Positions 55,978 through 64,000 of a DNA stretch of 64,000 nucleotides are shown in pieces. This DNA is from Ensifer canadensis. GTDB lineage: Bacteria; Pseudomonadota; Alphaproteobacteria; Rhizobiales; Rhizobiaceae. The notes under the pieces are model-generated. The model ran no database searches, was not told the origin of the DNA, and saw only the letters and a list, made by a program, of their open reading frames with translations. Where the stretch lies: the NCBI RefSeq assembly GCF_017488845.2, contig NZ_CP083370.1, positions 3,879,001-3,943,000 on the forward strand, written 5' to 3'. The position numbers and the translations under genes were made by a program. Position 1 is the stretch's first letter. Every line of letters begins with the position of its first letter.

Positions 55978-56154
55978 GGTCGTTCGATCCAGGCTTTCTT
56001 CGCGCCCTAGGCTATCTTCGCGTCAATGCCGGCGCAGGCTGGCTATTTGCACGAAATTAGGGTAGTGGCGGCGCGATATCATAATTTTCGCGTCTTTCGG
56101 GGCCGGCTTTCCCGGCGCGCCGTGTCGCGCATACCTCTGTTACAAGGAAGACTA

Positions 56155-56724
56155 ATGGTCAAGGTCATCGCTTCATCTGTCCGCAAGGGCAACGTTCTCG
56201 ACGTTGACGGCAAGCTCTATGTCGTTCTTACCGCGCAGAACTTCCATCCGGGCAAGGGCACGCCGGTCACCCAGGTCGACATGCGCCGCATTTCCGACGG
56301 CGTGAAGGTCTCCGAACGCTACCGCACGACCGAACAGGTCGAGCGCGCCTTCGTCGAAGACCGCGAGCACACCTTCCTTTATGAAGATGGCGAAGGCTTC
56401 CACTTCATGAACCCGGAAAGCTACGACCAGCTGGTCATGACCACTGACGACATCGGCGACCTCAAGGCCTACCTGCAGGAAGGCATGGCCTGCATTCTTT
56501 CGATCCACGAAGGCCTGGCGATCGCCATCGACCTGCCGCGCCACGTGACGCTCGAAATCACCGAGACCGAGCCGGTCGTCAAGGGCCAGACGGCATCGTC
56601 GTCCTACAAGCCGGCTATTCTGTCGAACGGCGTTCGCACGCTCGTGCCGCCGCATATCCAGGCTGGCACCCGCGTCATCATCGCGACCGAAGACGGCTCC
56701 TATGTCGAGCGCGCCAAGGACTGA
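56155..56724 (+). CDS. efp: Elongation factor P
   Basis: tRNA-shaped factor that relieves ribosome stalling at polyproline. The 189 residues form three beta-barrel domains. The modified loop reads [12 protein letters not shown] with Lys34, the residue expected to carry beta-lysine from EpmA/EpmB encoded divergently. The end [20 protein letters not shown] is typical. ATG 56155 follows ACAAGGAAGACTA; an upstream open extension is not supported. Confidence 0.97.
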   Translation: MVKVIASSVRKGNVLDVDGKLYVVLTAQNFHPGKGTPVTQVDMRRISDGVKVSERYRTTEQVERAFVEDREHTFLYEDGEGFHFMNPESYDQLVMTTDDIGDLKAYLQEGMACILSIHEGLAIAIDLPRHVTLEITETEPVVKGQTASSSYKPAILSNGVRTLVPPHIQAGTRVIIATEDGSYVERAKD

Positions 56725-56759
56725 CACGCTCAAGCACTGACGATCGAGCGATCGCATCG

Positions 56760-56803
56760 AACGGGGACGGCAGGTTCAACCTGCCGTCCCCGTTGTCGTT
56801 TCT
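56760..56803 (+). terminator. Terminator-like hairpin after efp
   Basis: A long, near-perfect stem (aacggggacggcagg/cctgccgtccccgtt) is followed by gtcgtttct. The T-run is poor, but the stem is very stable. Confidence 0.65.
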
Positions 56804-56840
56804 ACTGCTGGGCTCCTTCGACCGTTGGTGTTTCAGGGGC

Positions 56841-56907
56841 AAAACCAGGCAGCAAGTTCAAAGCGTTACAGCGTCCTCGGCGCGTCACCGGATGCGCGAC
56901 GCCGCAG
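56841..56907 (+). repeat. Partial RIME-like element (second palindrome half)
   Basis: It contains ggcagcaagttcaaagcgttacagcg and gcgcgtcaccggatgcgcgac (each quoted only in part as a motif), then gccgca. Palindrome A is missing. Confidence 0.6.
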
Positions 56908-57021
56908 AGCCCGGAAGCTGTGGCAGAGATCGGATAAGCAACCGCAAATTTAGGGGGAGCATTTCGAAAAACGGGTGCTAGGATGCCGGCGCTACGACGT
57001 TTCCGCCATGAGAGGGCCCGC

Positions 57022-58263
57022 ATGTTTCCATTGTCGCATATGATGAAGTCGTTCATTCGCAAGGGTCGCCTGACGGTGATCGACGCTGATGGCAGGAGGC
57101 ATGTCTTCTCCGGCGAGCCCGGGCCTGAAGTCACCATGCGGCTCACCGACAAGAAGCTCTATCGCAGCCTTGTCTTCAATGCGGAGCTGGCGGCTGGCGA
57201 GGCCTACATGGACGGTACCATGCGCTTCGAGGAAGGCTCGACGCTCAAGGATTTCCTGACGCTGTTTTCGATCAACCGGCTCTCGCTCGGCTCCTACCCG
57301 ATCCAGAAGGTGCTGCGCGCGATAAAGATGCGCTTCCGCAAGCGCCAGCAGGCAAATCCCAAGGGCAAGGCGCAGGAGAACGTCGCCCATCACTACGATC
57401 TCGGCAACGACTTCTACAAGTTGTTCCTCGACGAGAACATGCTCTATTCCTGCGCCTATTTCCGCGAGCCGAACGAGAGCCTGGAAAAAGCCCAGCGCAA
57501 CAAGCTGCGGCTGCTCGCCTCCAAGCTCTGCCTGGAGCCGGGCATGAAGGTGCTCGATATCGGTTCCGGCTGGGGCGATCTGGCGATGTACCTGGCGAAA
57601 CTCGAAAACGTCGAGGTTCTGGGTGTGACGCTTTCCAAGGAGCAGCAGGCGCTGTCTTCGCAACGCGCACAGGCGGCCGGGCTCGCCGATCGTGTTCGCT
57701 TCGAACTGAAAGACTATCGGGATGTGCAGGGACCGTTCGATCGCATCGTTTCGGTCGGCATGTTCGAGCATGTCGGTGTGAATCACTACGACGAGTTTTT
57801 CAAGAAACTCAATGCGCTGATGCCGGATGACGGCGTTGCGGTGCTGCATTCGATCGGCCACATGAGCCCGCCCGGCATGGCGAGCGCCTGGCTGCGCAAA
57901 TACATCTTCCCCGGCGCCTATTCGCCGGCACTTTCGGAGGTCTTCGACGTCGTCGAGCGCAACAGCCTTTGGGTCACCGATCTAGAGTTCCTGCGCGTGC
58001 ACTATGCCACGACGCTGGCGCATTGGGGGGAGCGGTTCGAGGCAAACCGCGACAAGGTGATCGCGATGTATGACGAGCGCTTTGCCCGCATGTGGGAGTT
58101 CTATCTGATCAGTGCCGAAATGATGTTCCGCACCGGCAGCCAGCTGGTCTTCCACATGCAGCTGTCGCGCTCGCGTGACGCAGCACCGATCGTGCGCGAT
58201 TACATCACCGACCGCCAGCGCGACTTCATGGCCCGCGAGCACGCGCTCGACCTCAACATCTGA
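57022..58263 (+). CDS. cfa: Cyclopropane-fatty-acyl-phospholipid synthase
   Basis: A 413-residue SAM-dependent enzyme that adds a methylene group across cis double bonds of membrane phospholipid acyl chains. The N-terminal lipid-binding part (about 1-100) precedes the methyltransferase domain with HHYDLGNDFYKLFLDENMLYS (in part), the SAM motif VLDIGSGWGDLAMYLA, and VGMFEHVGVNHYDEFF. ATG 57022 with AGAGGG upstream is preferred over ATG 57010 and 56983. Rhizobia make much lactobacillic acid, so this fits with fabA-fabB in the same window. Confidence 0.92.
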   Translation: MFPLSHMMKSFIRKGRLTVIDADGRRHVFSGEPGPEVTMRLTDKKLYRSLVFNAELAAGEAYMDGTMRFEEGSTLKDFLTLFSINRLSLGSYPIQKVLRAIKMRFRKRQQANPKGKAQENVAHHYDLGNDFYKLFLDENMLYSCAYFREPNESLEKAQRNKLRLLASKLCLEPGMKVLDIGSGWGDLAMYLAKLENVEVLGVTLSKEQQALSSQRAQAAGLADRVRFELKDYRDVQGPFDRIVSVGMFEHVGVNHYDEFFKKLNALMPDDGVAVLHSIGHMSPPGMASAWLRKYIFPGAYSPALSEVFDVVERNSLWVTDLEFLRVHYATTLAHWGERFEANRDKVIAMYDERFARMWEFYLISAEMMFRTGSQLVFHMQLSRSRDAAPIVRDYITDRQRDFMAREHALDLNI

Positions 58264-58292
58264 CCGGCCCCATTTGACCGGCATCGTGCCGG

Positions 58293-59102
58293 TCAATCTC
58301 CGTTCCAGCGCAGCCGCTTGTAGTCGAAGCCGAATTCGAGTGTCGGCTTGACGATCGAGAAGAACGGCGAGAGATCGAAGTCGCGCGGGGTATAGAGCGA
58401 ATAGTGGCGGATATGCAGGATCTCTTCGCGTGAATAGGTGGAGGCGGCCGACGCGCGCCCAGGCGCGCGCGTGACCTCCGGCAGGATCGGATAGCGGATC
58501 TGCTCGAAGGCTTCGGCAATCAGCGTCGAGCAGATCGCCCGCGTCGGATCGCCTGAACCAAGCGCCAGCAGGCGACGACGCCAGCGCACGGGCACCGGCG
58601 GTGCCGGCATGAAATAGCGCAGCATATCCAGAATGTTCTTCAGGTCGTATTTCATGCCGAGCCGGGCGATCATGAAGCCGACCAGCGCGGTACGATCGTC
58701 GGGCGTCAGCGCCACCGGTCGGCAGATGCGCGTGTTGAACGATGCATATTTCTTCAGCGGCACCGCGACGCAACCTTCGCCGATATTCACCTCGATCAGT
58801 TGAGGCCTTTCGATCACCGGCAGGGTCGCCTGGTCGAGCGTCAGCGGCATCTCGTCGCCGACGAAAAATGCCGCGTGCGACCAGGTGGATTGCGTCAGGT
58901 ATTTGATCGCGGCGGAAACCTTCTGGTTGCCTTCGATCAAGAGGACGTCGCCCGGACGCAGCGTGCGCGCCAGCGTTTCCGGGTCGGATGGCGTGTAGGG
59001 TTCGTAGCCAAGGGTCTGCGTCTGCAACCTTGCGGCCATACGGGCGCCGAGCCGGTCCAGAAACGTATCCTTGCTTTCCGAAAGCGGGTAGATGGTCCTC
59101 AT
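58293..59102 (-). CDS. YiiX/YebB-like NlpC/P60 superfamily hydrolase
   Basis: A 269-residue protein with the YiiX-type circularly permuted NlpC/P60 plan. RPGDVLLIEGNQKVSAAIKY opens the core, the likely catalytic His is in STWSHAAFFVGD and the Cys in AICSTLIAEAFEQI. Such enzymes cleave amide or lipid ester bonds in the envelope or on lipid-linked substrates. Start choice is unsure: ATG 59102 gives MRTIYPLSESKDTFL; the frame is open to ATG 59219 without a signal peptide. Its promoter side abuts that of mbfA. Confidence 0.78.
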   Translation of the reverse strand: MRTIYPLSESKDTFLDRLGARMAARLQTQTLGYEPYTPSDPETLARTLRPGDVLLIEGNQKVSAAIKYLTQSTWSHAAFFVGDEMPLTLDQATLPVIERPQLIEVNIGEGCVAVPLKKYASFNTRICRPVALTPDDRTALVGFMIARLGMKYDLKNILDMLRYFMPAPPVPVRWRRRLLALGSGDPTRAICSTLIAEAFEQIRYPILPEVTRAPGRASAASTYSREEILHIRHYSLYTPRDFDLSPFFSIVKPTLEFGFDYKRLRWNGD

Positions 59103-59208
59103 GGAGGCGATTGCTCCAGCCGCGGGAAGGGGATTCGCATGCGCCTGCATGGTGGCCGAGCCGCGACACTCTGTCGAGTGATTGTCGCGTGATTGCATGG
59201 CTTTGACC

Positions 59209-59237
59209 TTGACGCACATTCCCGGGGTTTCTATTTA
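59209..59237 (+). promoter_or_regulatory. Predicted sigma-70 promoter of mbfA
   Basis: A -35 TTGACG (59209-59214), 17 base spacer and -10 TATTTA (59232-59237) place the transcript start near 59244, about 20 bases before the ATG. Confidence 0.55.
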
Positions 59238-59250
59238 GAATTATTCTAAA
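59234..59250 (+). promoter_or_regulatory. Iron control element (Irr operator) upstream of mbfA
   Basis: The perfect palindrome TTTAGAA-TTA-TTCTAAA matches the iron control element bound by Irr in rhizobia and Bradyrhizobium. It overlaps the -10 and the likely transcript start, the position of a repressor site, 14 bases before the mbfA ATG. Confidence 0.88.
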
Positions 59251-59264
59251 GAAGGTTTTCAACG

Positions 59265-60248
59265 ATGTTTTCCCGTCTCTTCTCCCGCTCCAAGCGTCCG
59301 TTTCTCTCCCTCAACGAACAGGAAATCCTGGCACTGGCGATCTCGTCGGAGGAGGACGATGGACGCATCTATCTCGCCTATGCGGATGCGTTGAGAGAGA
59401 AATATCCGCACTCGGCAAAAGTGTTCGAAGAAATGGCGGAGGAGGAGAGCCATCATCGGCAATGGCTGATCGACATGCACGTACAGCGCTTCGGCAACCG
59501 GATCCCGCTGATCCGCCGCGAGCATGTCCGCGACTTCCCCGATCGCAAGCCTGAGTGGCTGATCGCCGAAATGCCGATCGAGAAGGCGCGGGCGGAAGCC
59601 GAGGCAATGGAGGAGACGGCGCACCGCTTCTATGTCGAGGCGGCGGCGCGCACCCAGGATGCGGCGACGCGCAAGCTGCTGGGCGACCTGGCAATCGCGG
59701 AAAAAACGCACGAATCGCTCGCCCGCAGGCTCGGTGAAAAGCACACACCGGACGATGTTCGCGAGGAGGAGGAGCAGACGGCGCGCCGACAGTTCATCCT
59801 GACCTACGTTCAGCCGGGGCTGGCTGGGCTGATGGATGGCTCGGTTTCGACGCTCGCACCGATCTTTGCTGCTGCCTTTGCGACACAGGATACCTGGCAG
59901 ACCTTCCTCGTCGGCCTGTCGGCCTCGGTCGGCGCTGGTATTTCCATGGGCTTCACAGAGGCGGCCCATGATGACGGCAAGCTGTCGGGCCGCGGTTCGC
60001 CGATCAAGCGCGGCCTCGCATCGGGCATCATGACCGCGCTCGGCGGTCTAGGGCACGCACTGCCCTATCTCATTCCGCATTTCTGGACGGCGACGATCAC
60101 GGCCGCAGTCGTCGTCTTCTTCGAGCTTTGGGCAATCGCGTTCATTCAGAACCGCTACATGGAAACGCCGTTCCTGCGCGCCGCATTCCAGGTTGTGCTG
60201 GGCGGCGGCCTAGTGCTGGCAGCGGGCATCCTGATCGGTAATGCCTGA
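59265..60248 (+). CDS. mbfA: Membrane-bound ferritin MbfA (erythrin-VIT1 fusion)
   Basis: A 327-residue iron exporter or detoxifier. The N-terminal ferritin-like erythrin domain (about 12-165) supplies di-iron ligands in SSEEDDGRIY, FEEMAEEESHHRQWL, AMEETAHRFY and AEKTHESLA. The C-terminal part (about 180-327) is VIT1/CCC1-like, with DGSVSTLAPIFAAAFATQ, GLSASVGAGISMGFTEAA and further helices. In Agrobacterium and Bradyrhizobium MbfA exports iron and is repressed by Irr when iron is low; the operator here supports the same control. Confidence 0.94.
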   Translation: MFSRLFSRSKRPFLSLNEQEILALAISSEEDDGRIYLAYADALREKYPHSAKVFEEMAEEESHHRQWLIDMHVQRFGNRIPLIRREHVRDFPDRKPEWLIAEMPIEKARAEAEAMEETAHRFYVEAAARTQDAATRKLLGDLAIAEKTHESLARRLGEKHTPDDVREEEEQTARRQFILTYVQPGLAGLMDGSVSTLAPIFAAAFATQDTWQTFLVGLSASVGAGISMGFTEAAHDDGKLSGRGSPIKRGLASGIMTALGGLGHALPYLIPHFWTATITAAVVVFFELWAIAFIQNRYMETPFLRAAFQVVLGGGLVLAAGILIGNA

Positions 60249-60271
60249 TCGGGCGTGCAGCGTTTGAAACG

Positions 60272-60303
60272 AAAAAAGGGCCGGTTTGACCGGCCCTTTT
60301 TCG
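60272..60303 (+). terminator. Bidirectional terminator between mbfA and the BTLCP gene
   Basis: The stem aaaagggccgg/ccggccctttt with loop tttga is followed by T and preceded by A runs. It serves two convergent genes. Confidence 0.9.
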
Positions 60304-60324
60304 TAAAGCGATGATGCTGCGGTA

Positions 60325-60945
60325 TCAGTTGCCGACCGAGCCGACGACCACTTCCGCGCCGTTGTCGATGGTGACCCAGCGACCGCTGTTGAACGAAGCC
60401 TGGCGCTTGAGATAACGGTAGGGCGTCTGGGTCCAGAGCCGCACGCCGTTTTCGAGGTTGTCGAGGACGAAATCCCCCTGGGCGGTGCGCACCGTCAGCA
60501 CGGCATGGCCCTCGCCATCGGGTTTGCGAACGACAGTGATCAGCAGTTCGCTGGGGGAAAAGCCCTTGCGCATCAGACGCTTGCGCTTTTCGAGAACGAA
60601 GTCCTCGCAATCGCCGGCGTCCTGCGGGTAGGACCAGACTTCATCCCTGCCGAAGAGTTCCTGATCGGTCACCGGCGTGATTTCGCGGTTCACGGCAGCG
60701 TTGACCTGACGGATCGTCGCCCAGCCGCGCTCGGTGACACGCGGCGCCACGCTCGTCTTCGATTTGACGCTGCATTCGCCCTTGTGCTTCTGACAGAACT
60801 CGTAATGTCCGATCGGCTGCGAGGTAACCGAGCCGGTCTGCATCCAAGGAGAGGATCCCGCCTGTGCGGGAATTGCCGTGTTCGCTGAAATGAAAAGTGC
60901 GCAAAACGCCGCGATACTTCCCTTAACCCCGGTCCAAGACGCCAT
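60325..60945 (-). CDS. Transglutaminase-like cysteine peptidase (BTLCP family)
   Basis: A 206-residue secreted protein with a signal peptide (GSIAAFCALFISANTAIPAQAG). The bacterial transglutaminase-like catalytic triad is seen as Cys in DAGDCEDFVLEKRKRL, His in GEGHAVLTVRT and Asp in FVLDNLENGVRLW. Family members such as LapG act in the periplasm on surface adhesins, but no lapD-type partner is nearby. Convergent with mbfA. Confidence 0.9.
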   Translation of the reverse strand: MASWTGVKGSIAAFCALFISANTAIPAQAGSSPWMQTGSVTSQPIGHYEFCQKHKGECSVKSKTSVAPRVTERGWATIRQVNAAVNREITPVTDQELFGRDEVWSYPQDAGDCEDFVLEKRKRLMRKGFSPSELLITVVRKPDGEGHAVLTVRTAQGDFVLDNLENGVRLWTQTPYRYLKRQASFNSGRWVTIDNGAEVVVGSVGN

Positions 60946-61232
60946 ACAAATCCCCTGCGTGACGCGGTATGCCGGGCTCTTCCTGTCCGGACGTATTCGC
61001 GCAATCCTGAGTTGAGGGCAGCTTGTTCAGGTCTTCCGCCTCACGCTGCTCTAATCGTTAATAAAGAGTTAATAGCGTTGGGGTCGGAGAGTCAATCTAC
61101 TGATTCGGCCATTGGACTTTATGGTTAAAGCCGTTGCCGAAACGCAGCGCAAAGCCCTGCGCAGCAGGCGGTCTGCGGCGCATGGACGCGGAAATTGGGG
61201 GTAGAAAGGGCGTCGAGCGCCGGCCTATCGGC

Positions 61233-62042
61233 TTAAGCCGAAGGCAGCATGTTTCCGATCGCCTGTTTCATTTTAGCAATGTCTTCCTCGCGCGAAAGAC
61301 GGTGGTCGCCGTCACGGATGAGCGTCATGACGACGTCGTCGGCCGGAAGGTGCTCCATCAGTTTCAGCGCGTGCGTGTAGGGCACATCCGGGTCGCGCAT
61401 GCCCTGCAGGATGTGAACCGGGCAGCCGGTGGTGATGGTGCCGACGAGCACGCGGTTGTCGCGGCCGTCCTCGATCAGGGCGCGCGTATAGATGTTGGGC
61501 TCGGGGCTGTATTCGGACGGTTCCTCGAAATAGCCGCGCTCGGCAAGCGAGTGCCGCTCGATCTCCGTCAGGTTTGGTTCGATGAGTTCGGCGGTAAAGT
61601 CGGGAGCAGGCGCGATCAGTACCAACCCGGCGATGCGTTCGCTGAGGCCGCGCTGGCGTAGTTCCTGGATCAGCCTCATCGCGATCCAGCCGCCCATCGA
61701 TGAGCCGATCAGGATCAGGCGCTGCCCGGGGGCGGCATGTTCGACGACGGCAAGGCTTTCTTCCAGCCAACGCGAGATCGTGCCGTCCTTGAAGGCGCCG
61801 CCGGAGGCGCCGTGGCCGGAATAGTCGAAGCGGATGCAGTCGGTTGCCCTGTCTCTCGCAAGCTGCTCGACCTCGACCGCCTTCGTCCCGGTCATGTCGG
61901 AGCGGTAGCCGCCAAGCCACACAAGCGTCGGCCGATCGGAGCGCTTTTGTGCCCGCAGGATCCGCATGGCGATGCGGCGACGGGCGGCATCCTTGCCAAC
62001 CTCGATGAAGGTTGTTTCGGTTTCGGCTGGCGTCGTTTGCAT
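61233..62042 (-). CDS. Alpha/beta hydrolase
   Basis: A 269-residue serine hydrolase. The nucleophile elbow is LIGSSMGGWIA, the oxyanion region is VWLGGYRSDM, the acid lies near GMRDPDVPYTHA and the His in IRDGDHRLSREED. It resembles the AHL-lactonase-unrelated, BAAT/prolyl-like carboxylesterase group of small rhizobial hydrolases; substrate unknown. ATG 62042 follows TTGGAGAGAATTG; an in-frame TTG at 62057 is within that site. Divergent from infC. Confidence 0.88.
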   Translation of the reverse strand: MQTTPAETETTFIEVGKDAARRRIAMRILRAQKRSDRPTLVWLGGYRSDMTGTKAVEVEQLARDRATDCIRFDYSGHGASGGAFKDGTISRWLEESLAVVEHAAPGQRLILIGSSMGGWIAMRLIQELRQRGLSERIAGLVLIAPAPDFTAELIEPNLTEIERHSLAERGYFEEPSEYSPEPNIYTRALIEDGRDNRVLVGTITTGCPVHILQGMRDPDVPYTHALKLMEHLPADDVVMTLIRDGDHRLSREEDIAKMKQAIGNMLPSA

Positions 62043-62247
62043 CTCAATTCTCTCCAAATGCCCGGATTGGCGGCGAATTTCTTTCTAAAACAGATTCGTC
62101 TTGGCTTCGACAGGTGGTGATTTTCCCTGCGAGCCATGCTATTGACTCTCCCGTCGCAATTCACACATTGCCGTCGGCGGCAGATTGAAGCATTTCGGCC
62201 AAGGCCGCGCCGACTAATAATTGAACCGCATTTTCGGAAACAGCTCG

Positions 62248-62264
62248 AGGAGAGTACGACCATT
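62248..62264 (+). promoter_or_regulatory. Ribosome site and AUU start of infC
   Basis: AGGAGAG (62248-62254) is followed seven bases later by ATT, the only start that matches the conserved IF-3 N-terminus. AUU starts allow IF-3 to repress its own translation. Confidence 0.8.
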
Positions 62265-62798
62265 CGCAGACCGTTCAAAACGGACGCCCCCGTCAAGGAG
62301 GGACCGCGCTCAAACAAGGAAATCCGGGTGCCCCGGGTTCAGCTTATCGATGCCGAAGGCCAGAATATCGGTGCCATCCCGATCGACCAGGCGCTCCGCA
62401 TGGCGGAAGAGGCCGGTCTTGATCTGGTAGAGATCGCACCGAACTCCGAGCCGCCGGTGTGCAAGATCCTCGATCTCGGCAAGCTGAAATACGCCAACCA
62501 GAAGAAGGCGGCCGAAGCGCGCAAGAAGCAGAAGATCGTCGAGATCAAAGAGATCAAGATGCGTCCCAACATCGACACGCATGATTATGAAGTGAAGATG
62601 CGGGCGATGAATCGCTTCTTCGAAGAGGGCGACAAGGTCAAGGTGACCCTGAAGTTCCGCGGTCGCGAAATGGCGCACCAGGAACTCGGCATGAAGCTCC
62701 TGCTTCAGGTCAAGGATGACACCCAGACGATCGCCAAGGTGGAGGCCGAGCCGAAGCTCGAAGGCCGCCAGATGATGATGGTCCTCGCTCCGCGTTGA
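62262..62798 (+). CDS. infC: Translation initiation factor IF-3 (AUU start)
   Basis: Factor that keeps ribosomal subunits apart and checks the start codon. The 178-residue product (M)[20 protein letters not shown] carries the N-domain ([20 protein letters not shown]), the basic linker ([14 protein letters not shown]) and the C-domain ([33 protein letters not shown]). No ATG, GTG or TTG lies at the right place; ATT 62262 does, as in E. coli. Followed by a terminator and then rpmI-rplT. Confidence 0.95.
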   Translation: MRRPFKTDAPVKEGPRSNKEIRVPRVQLIDAEGQNIGAIPIDQALRMAEEAGLDLVEIAPNSEPPVCKILDLGKLKYANQKKAAEARKKQKIVEIKEIKMRPNIDTHDYEVKMRAMNRFFEEGDKVKVTLKFRGREMAHQELGMKLLLQVKDDTQTIAKVEAEPKLEGRQMMMVLAPR

Positions 62799-62842
62799 CC
62801 GAGGTGTCCGGGCGCAATGTCCGGAAACTGGATCAGGTAGGA

Positions 62843-62866
62843 AGCCGCCCGAAGGGCGGCTTTTTG
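62843..62866 (+). terminator. Terminator after infC
   Basis: An 8 bp stem agccgccc/gggcggct with loop gaa is followed by ttttg. Confidence 0.85.
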
Positions 62867-63013
62867 CGTTTGAGGGTCCTTGCCATCAGCGCCGATATCG
62901 CCGATGCCTATGGCGCGAAGTTGATCCTCGGGCAGTCGCCGCTCGGCGGACTGGAGGCGGTGCTCGCCTTCGAAACGGCCGGCAGGCGCAAGCGTCGGCG
63001 CGATCCGGTTTGA
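62867..63013 (+). pseudogene. Remnant of a sensor histidine kinase C-terminus
   Basis: About 48 codons read LRVLAISADIADAYGAKLIL, then GQSPLGGLEAVLAF, to a stop at 63013. The pattern D-I-A-x-x-[HY]-G-A-x-L-x-L-x-x-S-P-L-G-G-L is that of the last strand-helix of EnvZ-like HATPase domains. No upstream kinase sequence remains, so this looks like the tail of a deleted gene lying between infC and rpmI. A chance match cannot be excluded. Confidence 0.5.
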
Positions 63014-63185
63014 CGTTGTATGTCGCTTCTATGACGCTTCGTCGATTCCGCAGTTGCGCTTTCGGGGAGGTCCGGGTATAAGCGCCCGTCCGAACGGTCC
63101 GGCAGGGCATGCCGTGGCCGTTCTTAACGCTGGAAATGGACCTCGTCTGTCCGTTTCGAATTCTTAAGAAAAATGGAGTAGCAAA
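63014..63185 (+). promoter_or_regulatory. Leader of rpmI-rplT
   Basis: The 172 bases before rpmI carry no gene and probably hold the promoter and leader. In enterobacteria L20 represses rpmI-rplT through leader structures; no matching structure could be assigned by eye. Confidence 0.35.
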
Positions 63186-63389
63186 ATGCCCAAGATGAAG
63201 ACGAAATCGTCTGCCAAGAAGCGGTTCAAGATCACCGCTACCGGCAAGGTTCGTGCAGCAGCTGCTGGCAAGCGCCACGGCATGATCAAGCGTTCCAACA
63301 AGTTCATCCGCGACGCACGTGGAACCATGGTTCTCGCGGAGCCCGATGGCAAGAAGGTCATCAAGAACTACCTGCCCAACGGTCTCTAA
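63186..63389 (+). CDS. rpmI: 50S ribosomal protein L35
   Basis: A 67-residue basic large-subunit protein with the family sequence [35 protein letters not shown] and the end [14 protein letters not shown] 63186 follows GGAGTAGCAAA. rplT follows 39 bases later. Confidence 0.98.
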   Translation: MPKMKTKSSAKKRFKITATGKVRAAAAGKRHGMIKRSNKFIRDARGTMVLAEPDGKKVIKNYLPNGL

Positions 63390-63428
63390 GACTTTCAGGC
63401 ATTTTGGACACGTTAAGGAGATCATGAC

Positions 63429-63833
63429 ATGGCACGTGTAAAACGCGGCGTAACCGCTCACGCCAAGCACAAGAAGACACTCAAGGCAGCCAAGGGCTTC
63501 TACGGCCGCCGCAAGAACACCATCCGCGCTGCAAAGGCTGCGGTTGATCGTTCGAAGCAGTTCGCTTACCGCGACCGCAAGGTCAACAAGCGCAACTTCC
63601 GCGCTCTCTGGATCCAGCGCATCAACGCTGCCGTCCGCGAATTCGGCCTGACCTACGGCCGCTTCATCGACGGCCTGAACAAGGCTGGCATCGAAGTCGA
63701 CCGCAAGGTTCTGTCCGACATGGCTATCCATGAGCCGGCAGCATTCGGCGCCCTCGTCGAAGCTTCCAAGAAGGCACTTGCCTACCTCAAGGAAGCCGGT
63801 ACGACCAACGAGTTTGAAAGCGCTGTTCGTTAA
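63429..63833 (+). CDS. rplT: 50S ribosomal protein L20
   Basis: A 134-residue early-assembly protein of the 50S subunit. It has the extended basic N-terminus [40 protein letters not shown] and [23 protein letters not shown] 63429 follows AAGGAGATCATGAC. Its terminator follows within 75 bases, so pheS would be in a separate unit downstream. Confidence 0.98.
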   Translation: MARVKRGVTAHAKHKKTLKAAKGFYGRRKNTIRAAKAAVDRSKQFAYRDRKVNKRNFRALWIQRINAAVREFGLTYGRFIDGLNKAGIEVDRKVLSDMAIHEPAAFGALVEASKKALAYLKEAGTTNEFESAVR

Positions 63834-63872
63834 GCCAGCGTTTTCCCAAAACCGTTCTTGATTTTTGTTGGG

Positions 63873-63906
63873 AAACCCGCGCTGGCAGGGCTAGCGCGGG
63901 TTTTTC
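63873..63906 (+). terminator. Terminator after rplT
   Basis: An 11 bp stem aaacccgcgct/agcgcgggttt is followed by ttctta. Confidence 0.85.
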
Positions 63907-63924
63907 TTATTTGGCGGGACGAAA

Positions 63925-64000
63925 GTGTACGACGATCGAAAGGGGCCGCTTGCGGTTCGCGAGCTTGACGACGAGGACATGGCGGCTCTGCTGGCAGCAC
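63925..64000 (+). CDS. 5' end of an unidentified gene, cut by the window edge
   Basis: GTG 63925 after GGCGGGACGAAA opens 25 codons without stop to the window end (VYDDRKGPLAVRELDDEDMA then ALLAA). The V-R-E-L-x-x-x-D-M-A-A-L-L pattern would fit the first strand and helix of a GNAT acetyltransferase, but the sequence is too short to decide. Confidence 0.35.
   Translation, partial: MYDDRKGPLAVRELDDEDMAALLAA

Overview
The window is a chromosomal segment of an alphaproteobacterium of the Rhizobiaceae, most likely Ensifer/Sinorhizobium. This rests on high GC, on gene order (infB-rbfA-truB-rpsO-pnp, a fabA-fabB-fabI operon divergent from irr, aroA...cmk-rpsA, infC-rpmI-rplT), on an EPSP synthase very like the Agrobacterium CP4 enzyme, on TIGR02300, BA14K and ExoD family genes, and on short two-palindrome repeats resembling the Rhizobium-specific intergenic mosaic elements (RIMEs). 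No prophage, integrase, complete insertion sequence or CRISPR array was seen. The species assignment is inference.

Layout. 1-9.7 kb: translation and RNA metabolism (3' end of infB, rbfA, truB, rpsO, pnp, an RsmC-like methyltransferase), with an HWE-type histidine kinase and an SH3 gene broken by a RIME. 9.8-12.2 kb: a small membrane protein and two tandem secreted ClpP/crotonase-fold proteins. 12.3-15.6 kb: fabA-fabB-fabI and irr. 15.6-25.3 kb: membrane proteins, tRNA-Ala, the TIGR02300 protein, then aroA-[two related membrane proteins]-cmk-rpsA. 25.5-38.6 kb: hypothetical proteins, a hexose phosphomutase, tRNA-Leu, two convergent class III cyclases, a hydroxyacid dehydrogenase, an RNase D-like gene, a 269 bp miniature inverted-repeat element, YqaA, SelT/W-like and DoxX. 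38.6-50.1 kb: Rnk-like regulator, amidotransferase-GFA-acetyltransferase-GNAT cluster, lepA, MFS transporter, XRE/cupin regulator with GNAT, deacetylase-family enzyme, monooxygenase, exoD and an OmpA lipoprotein. 50.1-58.3 kb: LCM methyltransferase, MFS exporter, ECF41 sigma factor, epmA-epmB divergent from efp, and cfa. 58.3-64 kb: YiiX-like hydrolase, mbfA with an Irr-type operator, a BTLCP peptidase, an alpha/beta hydrolase and infC-rpmI-rplT.

Functional links inside the window: Irr (15.2 kb) probably represses mbfA (59.3 kb) through an iron-control-element palindrome overlapping the mbfA -10 box; EpmA and EpmB would act on Lys34 of the EF-P encoded beside them; FabA, FabB and FabI form an unsaturated fatty acid module whose products Cfa could cyclopropanate. 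The main unusual signals are the RIME insertion in the SH3 gene with a 2-bp TA duplication, the 269 bp MITE at the 3' end of yqaA, the two-gene insertion of a modular membrane-protein family between aroA and cmk, non-AUG starts for infC and probably yqaA, and a probable leaderless XRE regulator with an operator inside its promoter.
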